DNA of 9,230 bases. Source: Deltaproteobacteria bacterium UBA2385 (lineage in GTDB: Bacteria; Myxococcota_A; UBA796; UBA2385). The stretch is taken from the NCBI GenBank assembly GCA_002343455.1, contig DDSR01000169.1, positions 1 through 9,230 of the forward strand. The letters are read 5' to 3'. Shown piece by piece: positions 1-6,301 of this stretch. Within the stretch, counting starts at the first letter, position 1. The number at the start of each line of letters is the position of its first letter. The notes beneath the pieces are model-generated. The model saw nothing but the letters and a program-made list of their open reading frames with translations. It had not been told where the DNA came from and did no database searches. The translations under genes and the position numbers were made by a program.

Positions 1-1478
1 TCCCAGGCCCCCGCCTCCCAAGCCACGGTCAGGTAGCCGTCGTGCTCGTCCACGACGCGGGCGCCGGGCATGGCCATCGCCCACTCGACCACGTCGACCG
101 CCGAGCGGGGCGCGATCAGGTGGCTGGCCGCCCCCAGCCCACGGCGCCCGGCCTTGTCGTAGAGGCTCTCCTCCCAGGTGTAGGAGCGCTCCAGCCCGCT
201 GACCGCGATGCAGTAGCGGGTCGAGACGACCGGGACGGCCTCGGCGGGCAGCCTGCGGGCGAGGGTCCAGGCGGGGTGTTCATACGGAGGAGCTTCAGGC
301 CACAGCGCCGGCAGCAGCCCGTAGGAGAGCGCCCAGGTCGCGGTCCAGCGCAGGTTGACCAGCAGCAGCAGGCTCCCGAAGGCGAGCGCCGGGGGGGGAC
401 CGAGCTTGCGGCCCTTGAGCGAGAAGGTGGCGATGCCGCGAGCCAGCCGCCCGGCACCCTCGATGGTCGCCAGCACCACGAAGAAGAGCGTCGGCGTGAG
501 GTGGTGCGCGTGCCCGGCCCAGCTCCGATCGATGCCGTTGCCGTCGGGGATCGCCATGTGCAGCAGGGTCAGCGGCACCGCCGGGAGCAGGCTGAGCGGC
601 GAGAGCAGGGCGAGGCCCCCGACCGGGGACCAGGCGAGGCTGTAGAAGTCGAGGAGGTGCGGCCAGCCGTCCAGGCCGGTCGGTCCCCGATCCAGCAGGA
701 GCGCCACCGCCTCGCCCAGGCGGGAGCTGCCGTCTGGGCCCTGGATCCCCGTGGTCGCGGGGAAGTACCTCCCCAGGACCCCGGCGTAGATCCCGGCTAC
801 CGCCGCGGTGAGGCCGAGCTGCGCCAGCCAGCGGCGGATGCCGCCCGGCGGCCAGGTGATCAGCGCGCAGACCACCACCAGCGGGATGCACTCCTCGCGC
901 GGCGCGAGGCCGATCAGCAGAGCGGGCGGCAGCCAGAGCGGGCTGCGCGCGCCCAGGGCGGCCACCAGGGTGAGCAGGGCGGGCAGGGCGAAGACGAGGT
1001 CCTGGTAATCCTGGAGCGACTGGGCCATCACCGCGGGGTGCAGCAGATAGAGGCCCGCGCCCAAGCCCAGGCCCCAGCGCGAGCGGGCCGCGCGACGGCC
1101 GATGATGGCGGCGGGGATGGCCCCCAGGGCCACCGCGACGATCTGGAAGACCGTCAGCCCCAGCACGCCCTGCAGCAGCGGGTAGAGGCCCGAGGCCGCC
1201 AGCAGGGTGAGGGCGTGGTGGCCCGACCAGGTCCAGGCGTCTTCGTAGCCGAAGTGAATGGTCTGGGACCACCGACCGGTCAGGGCGTGATTGCGGACGA
1301 GCTGGTGGTGGACCGCCAGCGCGTAGGTCTCGATCGGCTGCATCACCGCGAGGCGCGCCGCCGATGTGGTAGCCGCCGTCGAGACGAAGGCGAGGCCCGA
1401 CAACGCCATCAAGAGCAGGCTGACCGGGGTGCCGAGCCGCTCGAACGGGTGGGGCTTGTGGGGTACTGCTTCGGGCAC
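1..1478 (-). CDS. DUF2079-type multi-spanning membrane protein, partial (3' end beyond the window)
   Basis: The frame read leftwards from GTG at 1478 stays open to the window edge, giving 492 codons with no stop. The protein is strongly hydrophobic with many predicted membrane helices; the first is at about residues 17-36, after a short Pro/His-rich cytoplasmic tail. Its layout fits the DUF2079 family: an early His-His segment followed by a helix rich in Leu, Gln, Ala and Gly, a middle motif 'APREECIP' resembling the family's 'REE/KED' segment, a later 'GHAHHLTP' segment, and a soluble C-terminal stretch with 'PVVSTRY'. DUF2079 has no firmly assigned activity; a GT-C-like membrane glycosyltransferase fold is the usual suspicion, and that is inference here. 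GTG 1478 is the only reasonable start: AGGAG lies 4 nt upstream and no other start codon occurs between it and the preceding in-frame stop. It follows the lipoprotein gene by 61 nt, so co-transcription is plausible. Family length suggests only a few residues are missing. Confidence 0.85.
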   Translation of the reverse strand, partial: MPEAVPHKPHPFERLGTPVSLLLMALSGLAFVSTAATTSAARLAVMQPIETYALAVHHQLVRNHALTGRWSQTIHFGYEDAWTWSGHHALTLLAASGLYPLLQGVLGLTVFQIVAVALGAIPAAIIGRRAARSRWGLGLGAGLYLLHPAVMAQSLQDYQDLVFALPALLTLVAALGARSPLWLPPALLIGLAPREECIPLVVVCALITWPPGGIRRWLAQLGLTAAVAGIYAGVLGRYFPATTGIQGPDGSSRLGEAVALLLDRGPTGLDGWPHLLDFYSLAWSPVGGLALLSPLSLLPAVPLTLLHMAIPDGNGIDRSWAGHAHHLTPTLFFVVLATIEGAGRLARGIATFSLKGRKLGPPPALAFGSLLLLVNLRWTATWALSYGLLPALWPEAPPYEHPAWTLARRLPAEAVPVVSTRYCIAVSGLERSYTWEESLYDKAGRRGLGAASHLIAPRSAVDVVEWAMAMPGARVVDEHDGYLTVAWEAGAW

Positions 1479-1482
1479 GCCG

Positions 1483-1487
1483 CTCCT
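1483..1487 (-). promoter_or_regulatory. Ribosome binding site of the DUF2079 gene
   Basis: AGGAG on the minus strand ends 4 nt before GTG at 1478. It is the clearest Shine-Dalgarno sequence in the left part of the window and supports the GTG start. The spacing is slightly short. Confidence 0.6.
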
Positions 1488-1539
1488 GCCGCGCTGGGGA
1501 ACGACCCGCCCCCTAAACCGTCCGCCCTGCCCACTGGGT

Positions 1540-2277
1540 CTACATGCGTGTGATCATCGTAAGATCGGCCCGCTCGATCGGCGTCGCGGACTCGCAGGCG
1601 TGGTCCATGTCCAACTCGACCAGCCCGCTGTGGCCCTGGACCTGGAACCAGGGGACCTCCGACTCGGCCTGGATGTCGATGAGCCCCAGCGTGGGCCCCT
1701 CGTAGCGAAGCCAGCGGAAGCCCTGGAACTCCTGGCTGCTTTGCTGCTCGCACACCTGCTGGGCCTCGATCTGCGCAACGCCCAGGTCGTCGGCCACCGT
1801 GATCAGCCCCTCGGTCGGCAGGGCCAGGTAGGGGATCCCGCTGATGTGGATCTCCAGCACGAGCTCGTCCCCGTCCCGCCGCGGCAGCAGGTCCAGCTCG
1901 AGGTCGTCGGCCGGGCAGCCGTGCTCGGCGCTGCCCGCCAGCAGCAGGTGCAGGCCCGGCGAGTCGTCGGCGGCCAGCGGCTCGGTGCCGTCGCTGCGCG
2001 GCGAGAGGAGCAGCACCGGGAGCTGCATCGGCCCCAGCCCCCAGTCCGCCTCCAGCGCCAGCGCGCGCTCGCCGCGCTCCACCAGCAGGCCGGGCACCTC
2101 GGGGCCGCGGAGGAGCACGACCCGGAGGGAGGGATCTTCCTGCCAGGCCCAGGCGTGTCCGCGCGCGTCGGGCACCGCGATGAAGCCGGTCTTGGCGGGT
2201 GAGGGCGTGTCCGAGCAGGCCAAGAGCGTGCTGGAGAGGAGGAACGCGACGAGGACGTGAAGGAGGAGCTGGCGCAT
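1540..2277 (-). CDS. Hypothetical lipoprotein, 245 aa
   Basis: Translation from ATG 2277 begins with a classical lipoprotein signal: an Arg near the N-terminus, a hydrophobic core, and the lipobox Leu-Leu-Ala-Cys with the lipidated Cys at residue 21. Ser follows the Cys, which in enterobacteria would favour outer-membrane sorting; this is a weak guide for other groups. The mature part is acidic and soluble-looking, with alternating hydrophobic residues suggesting beta structure and three further cysteines at 121, 176 and 228. I recognise no domain, so no function is assigned. A TTG four codons upstream (2289) could add four residues, but ATG 2277 puts the signal peptide at its normal position. 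There is no convincing Shine-Dalgarno, only a G-rich stretch. The gene lies 133 nt after the sulfatase-like gene and 61 nt before the DUF2079 gene, all in the same direction, so an envelope role alongside them is possible. Confidence 0.85.
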   Translation of the reverse strand: MRQLLLHVLVAFLLSSTLLACSDTPSPAKTGFIAVPDARGHAWAWQEDPSLRVVLLRGPEVPGLLVERGERALALEADWGLGPMQLPVLLLSPRSDGTEPLAADDSPGLHLLLAGSAEHGCPADDLELDLLPRRDGDELVLEIHISGIPYLALPTEGLITVADDLGVAQIEAQQVCEQQSSQEFQGFRWLRYEGPTLGLIDIQAESEVPWFQVQGHSGLVELDMDHACESATPIERADLTMITRM

Positions 2278-2345
2278 GGCCGGCCCCAACGCAGGAGCCG
2301 CGCCACGTCCAAGTGCCTGTCATCCGGAGGGCTCGCCCCTCGAAC

Positions 2346-2383
2346 TGCCGGAACTCCGGCGCCGGGCCGACGGTTTTCCGGCA
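2346..2383 (-). repeat. Inverted repeat / stem-loop between sulfatase-like and lipoprotein genes
   Basis: TGCCGGAA at 2346-2353 is perfectly complementary to TTCCGGCA at 2376-2383, leaving a 22-nt loop. The loop itself contains the palindrome CCGGCGCCGG at 2356-2365, so a branched or alternative fold is possible. Neither flank carries a T-tract. The call rests on the symmetry seen directly; the function is unknown. Confidence 0.5.
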
Positions 2384-2403
2384 CCCCCCGGCGCCCCCCG
2401 GCA
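2380..2403. repeat. 10-bp tandem repeat, 2.3 copies, with C6/G6 runs
   Basis: Starting at 2381, GCACCCCCCG is followed directly by GCGCCCCCCG and then GCA. On the minus strand this puts two G6 runs and a nearby GGG (2408-2406) immediately after the stop codon of the sulfatase-like gene. It could slow polymerase or form a G-rich structure, but it may simply reflect base composition. Confidence 0.45.
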
Positions 2404-2410
2404 GGCCCGC

Positions 2411-3739
2411 TCAGCGGTCCAGGTAGCCCAGCTCTTCCAGCGCCTGCTGCATCGCCTCGCTCATCCCGCCCTCCTGGACCTGCAGCGCCCCCGCGCTGAC
2501 CCCCTGCTCCCAGGACTCGCGCAGCCCCGCCAGCGGCTCGGGCAGCGGTGAGATCGGCCGCTCCTCGCCCGGATCCTCGAGCAGATCGAAGGCCACGCCC
2601 TCGCCCTGGCCGTCCGGGTCCCAGACCGCCTTCCAGCGCCCGTCGGGGCTGAGGGCCAGGTCGCCCTCGCGCTGGCTGGCCAGCGGTCCGGCGTGGTCGA
2701 GGCCGCCGGGCCAGGCGTGCGGGACGCCGGTCGCCGCCGTCACCACTGCCGGGAGGACCTCTCCGGGCACGATGGCGGGAAGCAGGGGCGCGTTCCAGGC
2801 CAGGAAGGGGACCCGGGTCAGCGGCTCGCGGACCCCCGTCTTGTGGCCCATCTCGCCGTGCTCGCCCAGCAGCTCGCCGTGGTCGCTGGTCACCACCAGC
2901 ACGGTCTGGTCCAGGACCGGCCGCAGGGCGCGCAGCAGCTCGCCCAGCCGCTCGTCGGTGTCCTCGATCACCGCGTGGTAGGCCCGGTAGTAGGTGGTGT
3001 CGGCGATCGGGCCGCCCTCGTGCGACTCGGGGATCGCCAGCGCCCCGCCGCGTCCGAGATCCCGCTTCTTGAGCCCCCAGTGGGATCGGCTCCGCTCGCC
3101 GGGCTGCAGCGGGTGGTGTGGGCCCATCAGGTGCAGGTAGAGGAAGTGCCGCTCGCCGGGCTCCCAGCGCCCGATCTCCTCGACGGCGCGCCGGATCAGG
3201 GCCTCGTCCTCTCCCCACTCCCAGCGGTGGAAGCGTCGTCCGTAGCCCAGACCCTGCCCCAGCATGCGGTTGCCGTAGAGGCCGGTCGAGCGGAACCCGG
3301 CCTCGGTCATCACCTCGGCCAGCAGGGGCACCGGCGGGAGAGGCGCGTAGCTCTGCTCGGCGACCTCCATCTTTCGCGGGAAGGGGAAGTCCCAGCCGTG
3401 CTGGCGCACCGACATGCCCGTGAAGAGGCTGACGACGCTGGGGGCGGTCCAGGTGCTGGGGGCCCAGGCCCAGGTCCGCTGGGCCCCGCGGGCCACCAGC
3501 CCGTCCAGGACCGGCGTCCGAGCGCGCTGCAAGGCGTCCTCGCGCAGGGTGTCGATCACGACGACCACGGCGTGCCGCTGCACGCCAGGGGGCAGGATCT
3601 CGGTGCGCGGCGCCGGCCCGACCTCGCCCAGGGTGAGCATCGGCGTGTAGCGCGCCCGGGGCTTGCCACCGTCGGTCAGCGAGCGGATCGAGTCGCAGCC
3701 CAGCAGCGTCCCGACGAGCAGGAGGGAGAGGCAGAGCAC
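2411..3739 (-). CDS. Sulfatase-fold (alkaline phosphatase superfamily) hydrolase/transferase, probable lipoprotein
   Basis: Read from GTG 3739 the protein has 442 residues. A hydrophobic leader ends in the lipobox Leu-Leu-Gly-Cys (Cys15), followed by Asp at +2. The sulfatase domain is clear: 'VVVIDTLRED' at about 59-68 gives the first metal-binding Asp, 'STWTAPSVVSLFTG' at 95-108 is the nucleophile region, 'LYLHLMGPHHP' at about 200-210 is the substrate/metal loop, and 'TSDHGE' at 284-289 followed by 'GEHGEMGH' supplies the remaining metal ligands. The usual Cys/Ser-x-Pro-x-Arg site of formylglycine sulfatases is replaced by Thr98-Ala-Pro-Ser-Val. A Thr nucleophile is known in lipoteichoic-acid synthase and phosphoethanolamine transferase relatives, so phosphotransfer or phosphodiester chemistry is as likely as sulfate-ester hydrolysis; this is inference. 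The gene starts 2 nt after the AAA+ ATPase stop. GTG 3823, inside the ATPase gene, would add an Arg-rich N-region of 28 residues, so the start is uncertain. Confidence 0.88.
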   Translation of the reverse strand: MLCLSLLLVGTLLGCDSIRSLTDGGKPRARYTPMLTLGEVGPAPRTEILPPGVQRHAVVVVIDTLREDALQRARTPVLDGLVARGAQRTWAWAPSTWTAPSVVSLFTGMSVRQHGWDFPFPRKMEVAEQSYAPLPPVPLLAEVMTEAGFRSTGLYGNRMLGQGLGYGRRFHRWEWGEDEALIRRAVEEIGRWEPGERHFLYLHLMGPHHPLQPGERSRSHWGLKKRDLGRGGALAIPESHEGGPIADTTYYRAYHAVIEDTDERLGELLRALRPVLDQTVLVVTSDHGELLGEHGEMGHKTGVREPLTRVPFLAWNAPLLPAIVPGEVLPAVVTAATGVPHAWPGGLDHAGPLASQREGDLALSPDGRWKAVWDPDGQGEGVAFDLLEDPGEERPISPLPEPLAGLRESWEQGVSAGALQVQEGGMSEAMQQALEELGYLDR

Positions 3740-3741
3740 GC

Positions 3742-5229
3742 CTAGCTGGCCTCGTCCCAGTCTTCGAAGAAGTCGATGCGCTTGCGGTCGGTCGAGGCCA
3801 TGCGCGCCCGGGTGCGCGCCCACTCGCGCAGATCCTTGAGGCGGTCGTCCATCGTGACGGCCAAGGGGACCATGTCGCGGCTGGCGTCGATCAGGTGGCC
3901 GTCCTCGAGCTCGGCCCCCCCCGCGAAGGCGTTGAAGAGGGCCTCGACGATCAGCTGCTCGAGCTCGGCGCCGCTGAACTTGTCGGTCTCCTCGGCCAGG
4001 CTGGTCAGGTCGAAGCGCTCGGGGTCCCGCCTTCGTCGGCGCAGGTGGATGTCCAGGATCTCCAGCCGCTCGTGCACATTGGGCAGGTCGACGAAGAAGA
4101 CCTCGTCGAAGCGGCCCTTGCGCAGCAGCTCGGGAGGCAGCGCCCGCACCTCGTTGGCCGTGGCCACGACGAAGACCGGGGCCTGCTTCTCCTGCATCCA
4201 GGTCAGGAAGTAGCCCAGCCCCTCACCCCCGCGGGGGTCTTGCGACATGAAGCCCTTCTCGAGCTCGTCGATCCAGAGCACCGCCGGGGCGAGGCTCTCG
4301 GCGATCTTGATCGTGTTGCGCAGGCTCTGCTCCTCTTCACCGCTGGAGAAGACCGCTGCGACGTCCAGCCGGAGCAGGGGCATCCGCCAGAGGTTGGCGA
4401 CCGCCTTGGCCATCAGGGACTTCCCGCAGCCCTGCACCCCCAGCATGAAGAGGCCAGAGGGCTGCGGCAGGCCGAACTCGCGAGCCTGGGGGCCGAAGGC
4501 CAGGGACCGCTGCCCCAGCCAGCGCTTGAGGTTGTCCATTCCGCCCACGTCGGCCATCGCCTCGGTGCGCTCCCAGAACTCCAGGTAGCGGCTGCGGCGG
4601 ATGGCCTGGCTCTTCTCGATCGCGAGCTGGGCGAGGTCCTCGTCGGTGAACCGCCCCCCTGCCAGCAGGATGCGGGCGTACAGGCGTTTGATCTCCCGCT
4701 CGGTGAGGCCCAGGCTCCCCGCGACGAAGTGCTCGACGCGCTCGGCGGGCAGCGAGAGGCCCTCGGCCTGGACCAGGGCGTCCAGCAGGCGGCCCACCTC
4801 GGCCCGGCCCGGCAGCGGCAGGTCGACGATGGCGACGTCCTTCTCGAGCTCGGGCGGCACGCCCATCGCGTGGCCCAGGATGACCACCGCCTGGCCCTTG
4901 GGCCCCATCGCCTGGGCGAGGTCCCGCAGGAGGCGCACGACGCGCGGCTCCTTCAGGTAGGGGTGCAGGTCGAAGAAGACGAAGACCCCGCGCTCGACGA
5001 CGCTGTGGAGGTGCGCGAGGGCGTCCTCGGCCAGCCGGGTCCCGGCGATGGGCAGCCCGTCGTTGCCGCACAGGCCGGTGGTCGCGCGCCACCGGTAGAG
5101 CACCAGCCCGTCCGCGCGGGTGGCCCGCTCCATGCCACGCTCGAAGCGCTCCTCTTCGTGGCTGAGCACCACCACCAGCGGGTAGCGTGCCCGCACCATC
5201 AGCAGCACGTTCTGCAGCGTCTCCTTCAT
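3742..5229 (-). CDS. Ycf46-like AAA+ family ATPase, 495 aa
   Basis: The architecture and length fit the Ycf46 family of AAA+ proteins known from cyanobacteria, plastid genomes and scattered bacteria. The N-terminal half (about 1-220) is a non-canonical domain beginning 'VRARYPLVVVLSHEEER', typical of this family. The C-terminal AAA+ domain has Walker A 'GVQGCGKS' at 264-271, Walker B 'VLWIDE' at 317-322, sensor-1 Asn359 in 'VATAN', the arginine-finger segment 'LLRKGRFDE' at about 368-375, and a helical lid with 'FSGAELEQLI' around 418-427. All residues needed for ATP binding and hydrolysis appear intact. No membrane segment or signal is seen, so it should be cytoplasmic. Its substrate is unknown; in cyanobacteria the family has been linked to CO2/bicarbonate use, which does not obviously apply here. 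ATG 5229 lies 4 nt after the upstream stop, with a weak GAGG about 9 nt before it. It is probably translationally coupled on both sides. Confidence 0.9.
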   Translation of the reverse strand: MKETLQNVLLMVRARYPLVVVLSHEEERFERGMERATRADGLVLYRWRATTGLCGNDGLPIAGTRLAEDALAHLHSVVERGVFVFFDLHPYLKEPRVVRLLRDLAQAMGPKGQAVVILGHAMGVPPELEKDVAIVDLPLPGRAEVGRLLDALVQAEGLSLPAERVEHFVAGSLGLTEREIKRLYARILLAGGRFTDEDLAQLAIEKSQAIRRSRYLEFWERTEAMADVGGMDNLKRWLGQRSLAFGPQAREFGLPQPSGLFMLGVQGCGKSLMAKAVANLWRMPLLRLDVAAVFSSGEEEQSLRNTIKIAESLAPAVLWIDELEKGFMSQDPRGGEGLGYFLTWMQEKQAPVFVVATANEVRALPPELLRKGRFDEVFFVDLPNVHERLEILDIHLRRRRRDPERFDLTSLAEETDKFSGAELEQLIVEALFNAFAGGAELEDGHLIDASRDMVPLAVTMDDRLKDLREWARTRARMASTDRKRIDFFEDWDEAS

Positions 5230-5233
5230 CGGC

Positions 5234-6220
5234 TCAGACCTCGCCCGGCCGAGGGAACGGCCGCCGTGGGGGCATTACCAGGGTCGACGTCGGTCGCTCG
5301 TCCGGCTGGAGCTCGCCCGCCGGATCCACCCGGAAGACCTGCTCGACAGGGCTGTGCTCGCCCTCGACCGCGGACTCGATCCAGGCCTCGCCCCGATCCA
5401 CCCAGAGCACATCGCAGTCGTGCAGCCAGGCGTCGGCGGCCAGGGCGACCTCGGCCAGGGCGGCCGGCCCCAGCCGGCGCAGCGGCAGGTCGTCGGAGAG
5501 CAGGACCGCTTGCCCACCCGGCCCCAAGGCCGGCCTCACCCGACCGACCCGGGGAGAGAGGACCTGCTGCCAGGCGAGGAAGGAACCGTGGGCGTCGCGG
5601 GAGAGGGAGCGCTCCAGCGCCCGTCGGGCCAGCTCGGCGGAGGGCGCCGTCGAGCGATGGAACCGGTCCGCCAGGGCCCGAAGGACCTGCCGCATCCACG
5701 GGGGGCGGTCGCCCTCGACGGAGGGAAAGCGCTCGCCGCCGACCTCGAAGCTGGCCAGGTTGATGGCCATGGCGTCCATGCTGTTGGCCAGCAGGAAGCC
5801 CATCGAGATGCGCAGCGACGCCCCCGCGCCCAGCGCGGTCAGCAGCCGGGGATCGCGTCCGGCGTGATCGCTGATCATACGAAAGAGCACCGGGTCCAAG
5901 GCCAGCTCCAGCGTGACCCGCCGGTCGCGCTCGCCCTCGCGCACCTGGCTGCGGGCCGCCTGGCGGTCCTCCCAGCTGACCTGCTCGGGATGGGGATCGC
6001 CGACGATCGCCGGCGCCTCGTCCGGGCCGAGCAGCTCCATCCGGCGCATCCAGGCCAGCAGTCCGGGGACCGAGAGGCTGGAGAAGAAGAGGTCCAGCGC
6101 GTCGCCCAGCGCGGTCGCGGCCGGGCTGGGTCCCTGGACGGTCACGACCCGATCGAGGTCCCGCGCCGAGAAATCGGGCAGGTCGCGAAAGCCTGTGACT
6201 TCGATGGCGCGGATGAACAT
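5234..6220 (-). CDS. Hypothetical protein with degenerate RecF/SMC-like N-terminus, 328 aa
   Basis: I do not recognise a named family. The first 50 residues ('MFIRAIEVTGFRDLPDFS', then 'VTVQG', then 'ALGDALDLFFSSL') follow the pattern of RecF/SMC/AAA_23-type ATPases: a beta strand, 'GFR', a second strand, the P-loop and the helix after it. The P-loop position reads 'GPSPAATAL' (residues 30-38), with no Gly-Lys-Ser/Thr, so nucleotide binding by the usual route is unlikely. Near the C-terminus, 'LSDDLPLRRLG' (241-251) and 'CDVLWVDRG' (269-277) sit where an ABC signature and Walker B would be expected; this parallel is tentative. There is no signal peptide or membrane helix; the C-terminal tail is Pro/Arg-rich. 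ATG 6220 is chosen because the conserved-looking strand starts there; the frame stays open further upstream, but that part is antisense to other genes. It is the first gene of a tight set with the AAA+ ATPase (4-nt gap). Confidence 0.8.
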   Translation of the reverse strand: MFIRAIEVTGFRDLPDFSARDLDRVVTVQGPSPAATALGDALDLFFSSLSVPGLLAWMRRMELLGPDEAPAIVGDPHPEQVSWEDRQAARSQVREGERDRRVTLELALDPVLFRMISDHAGRDPRLLTALGAGASLRISMGFLLANSMDAMAINLASFEVGGERFPSVEGDRPPWMRQVLRALADRFHRSTAPSAELARRALERSLSRDAHGSFLAWQQVLSPRVGRVRPALGPGGQAVLLSDDLPLRRLGPAALAEVALAADAWLHDCDVLWVDRGEAWIESAVEGEHSPVEQVFRVDPAGELQPDERPTSTLVMPPRRPFPRPGEV

Positions 6221-6301
6221 CGCAGATCCCGTCGGTCGATAACGCAGCCCGCCGAGGGCAGCCCGCTGGGAGGAGCCTCTCCGCGGCGATAGGCCCTGGC
6301 C
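6221..6301. promoter_or_regulatory. Divergent intergenic region between the minus-strand set and the beta-barrel gene
   Basis: These 81 nt separate two divergently read genes and must hold the promoter of at least the minus-strand set. The only A/T-richer patch is around 6234-6243 (TCGATAAC), which could serve as a -10 element in either direction, but no matching -35 is convincing. The assignment rests on gene arrangement. Confidence 0.35.

Larger units (their letters stand above)
2278..2410. other. 133-nt intergenic region with inverted repeats and G-runs
   Basis: This is the only long gap in the minus-strand gene set. It holds a perfect 8-bp inverted repeat (2346-2353 with 2376-2383), a 10-bp palindrome between the arms (2356-2365) and a 10-bp tandem repeat rich in C on the plus strand (2380-2403). 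No run of T follows the hairpin on the minus strand, so it is not a standard intrinsic terminator. It may be an mRNA-stability structure, a weak or Rho-assisted stop after the sulfatase-like gene, or a regulatory site for the lipoprotein gene. No promoter hexamers could be picked out with confidence. Confidence 0.5.

Noticed and set aside
391..398. Run of eight G (C8 in the DUF2079 coding strand) as a phase-variation site
   Set aside because: It simply encodes Gly-Pro-Pro-Pro within a normal loop. The frame is intact on both sides and a single short run is expected at this GC content.
42..1553. 503-codon open frame on the plus strand
   Set aside because: It is antisense to the DUF2079 gene. 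Its product is a Gly/Arg/Gln/Asp-rich sequence without domains, as expected opposite a hydrophobic protein in GC-rich DNA.
1803..3218. 471-codon minus-strand frame spanning the sulfatase-like/lipoprotein junction
   Set aside because: It overlaps both real genes in another frame and gives Arg/Gly/Ala-rich protein without motifs.
3895..5763. 622-codon open frame on the plus strand
   Set aside because: It lies antisense to the AAA+ ATPase, whose motifs are unmistakable, and to part of the upstream gene. The composition is low-complexity and no start signal is seen.
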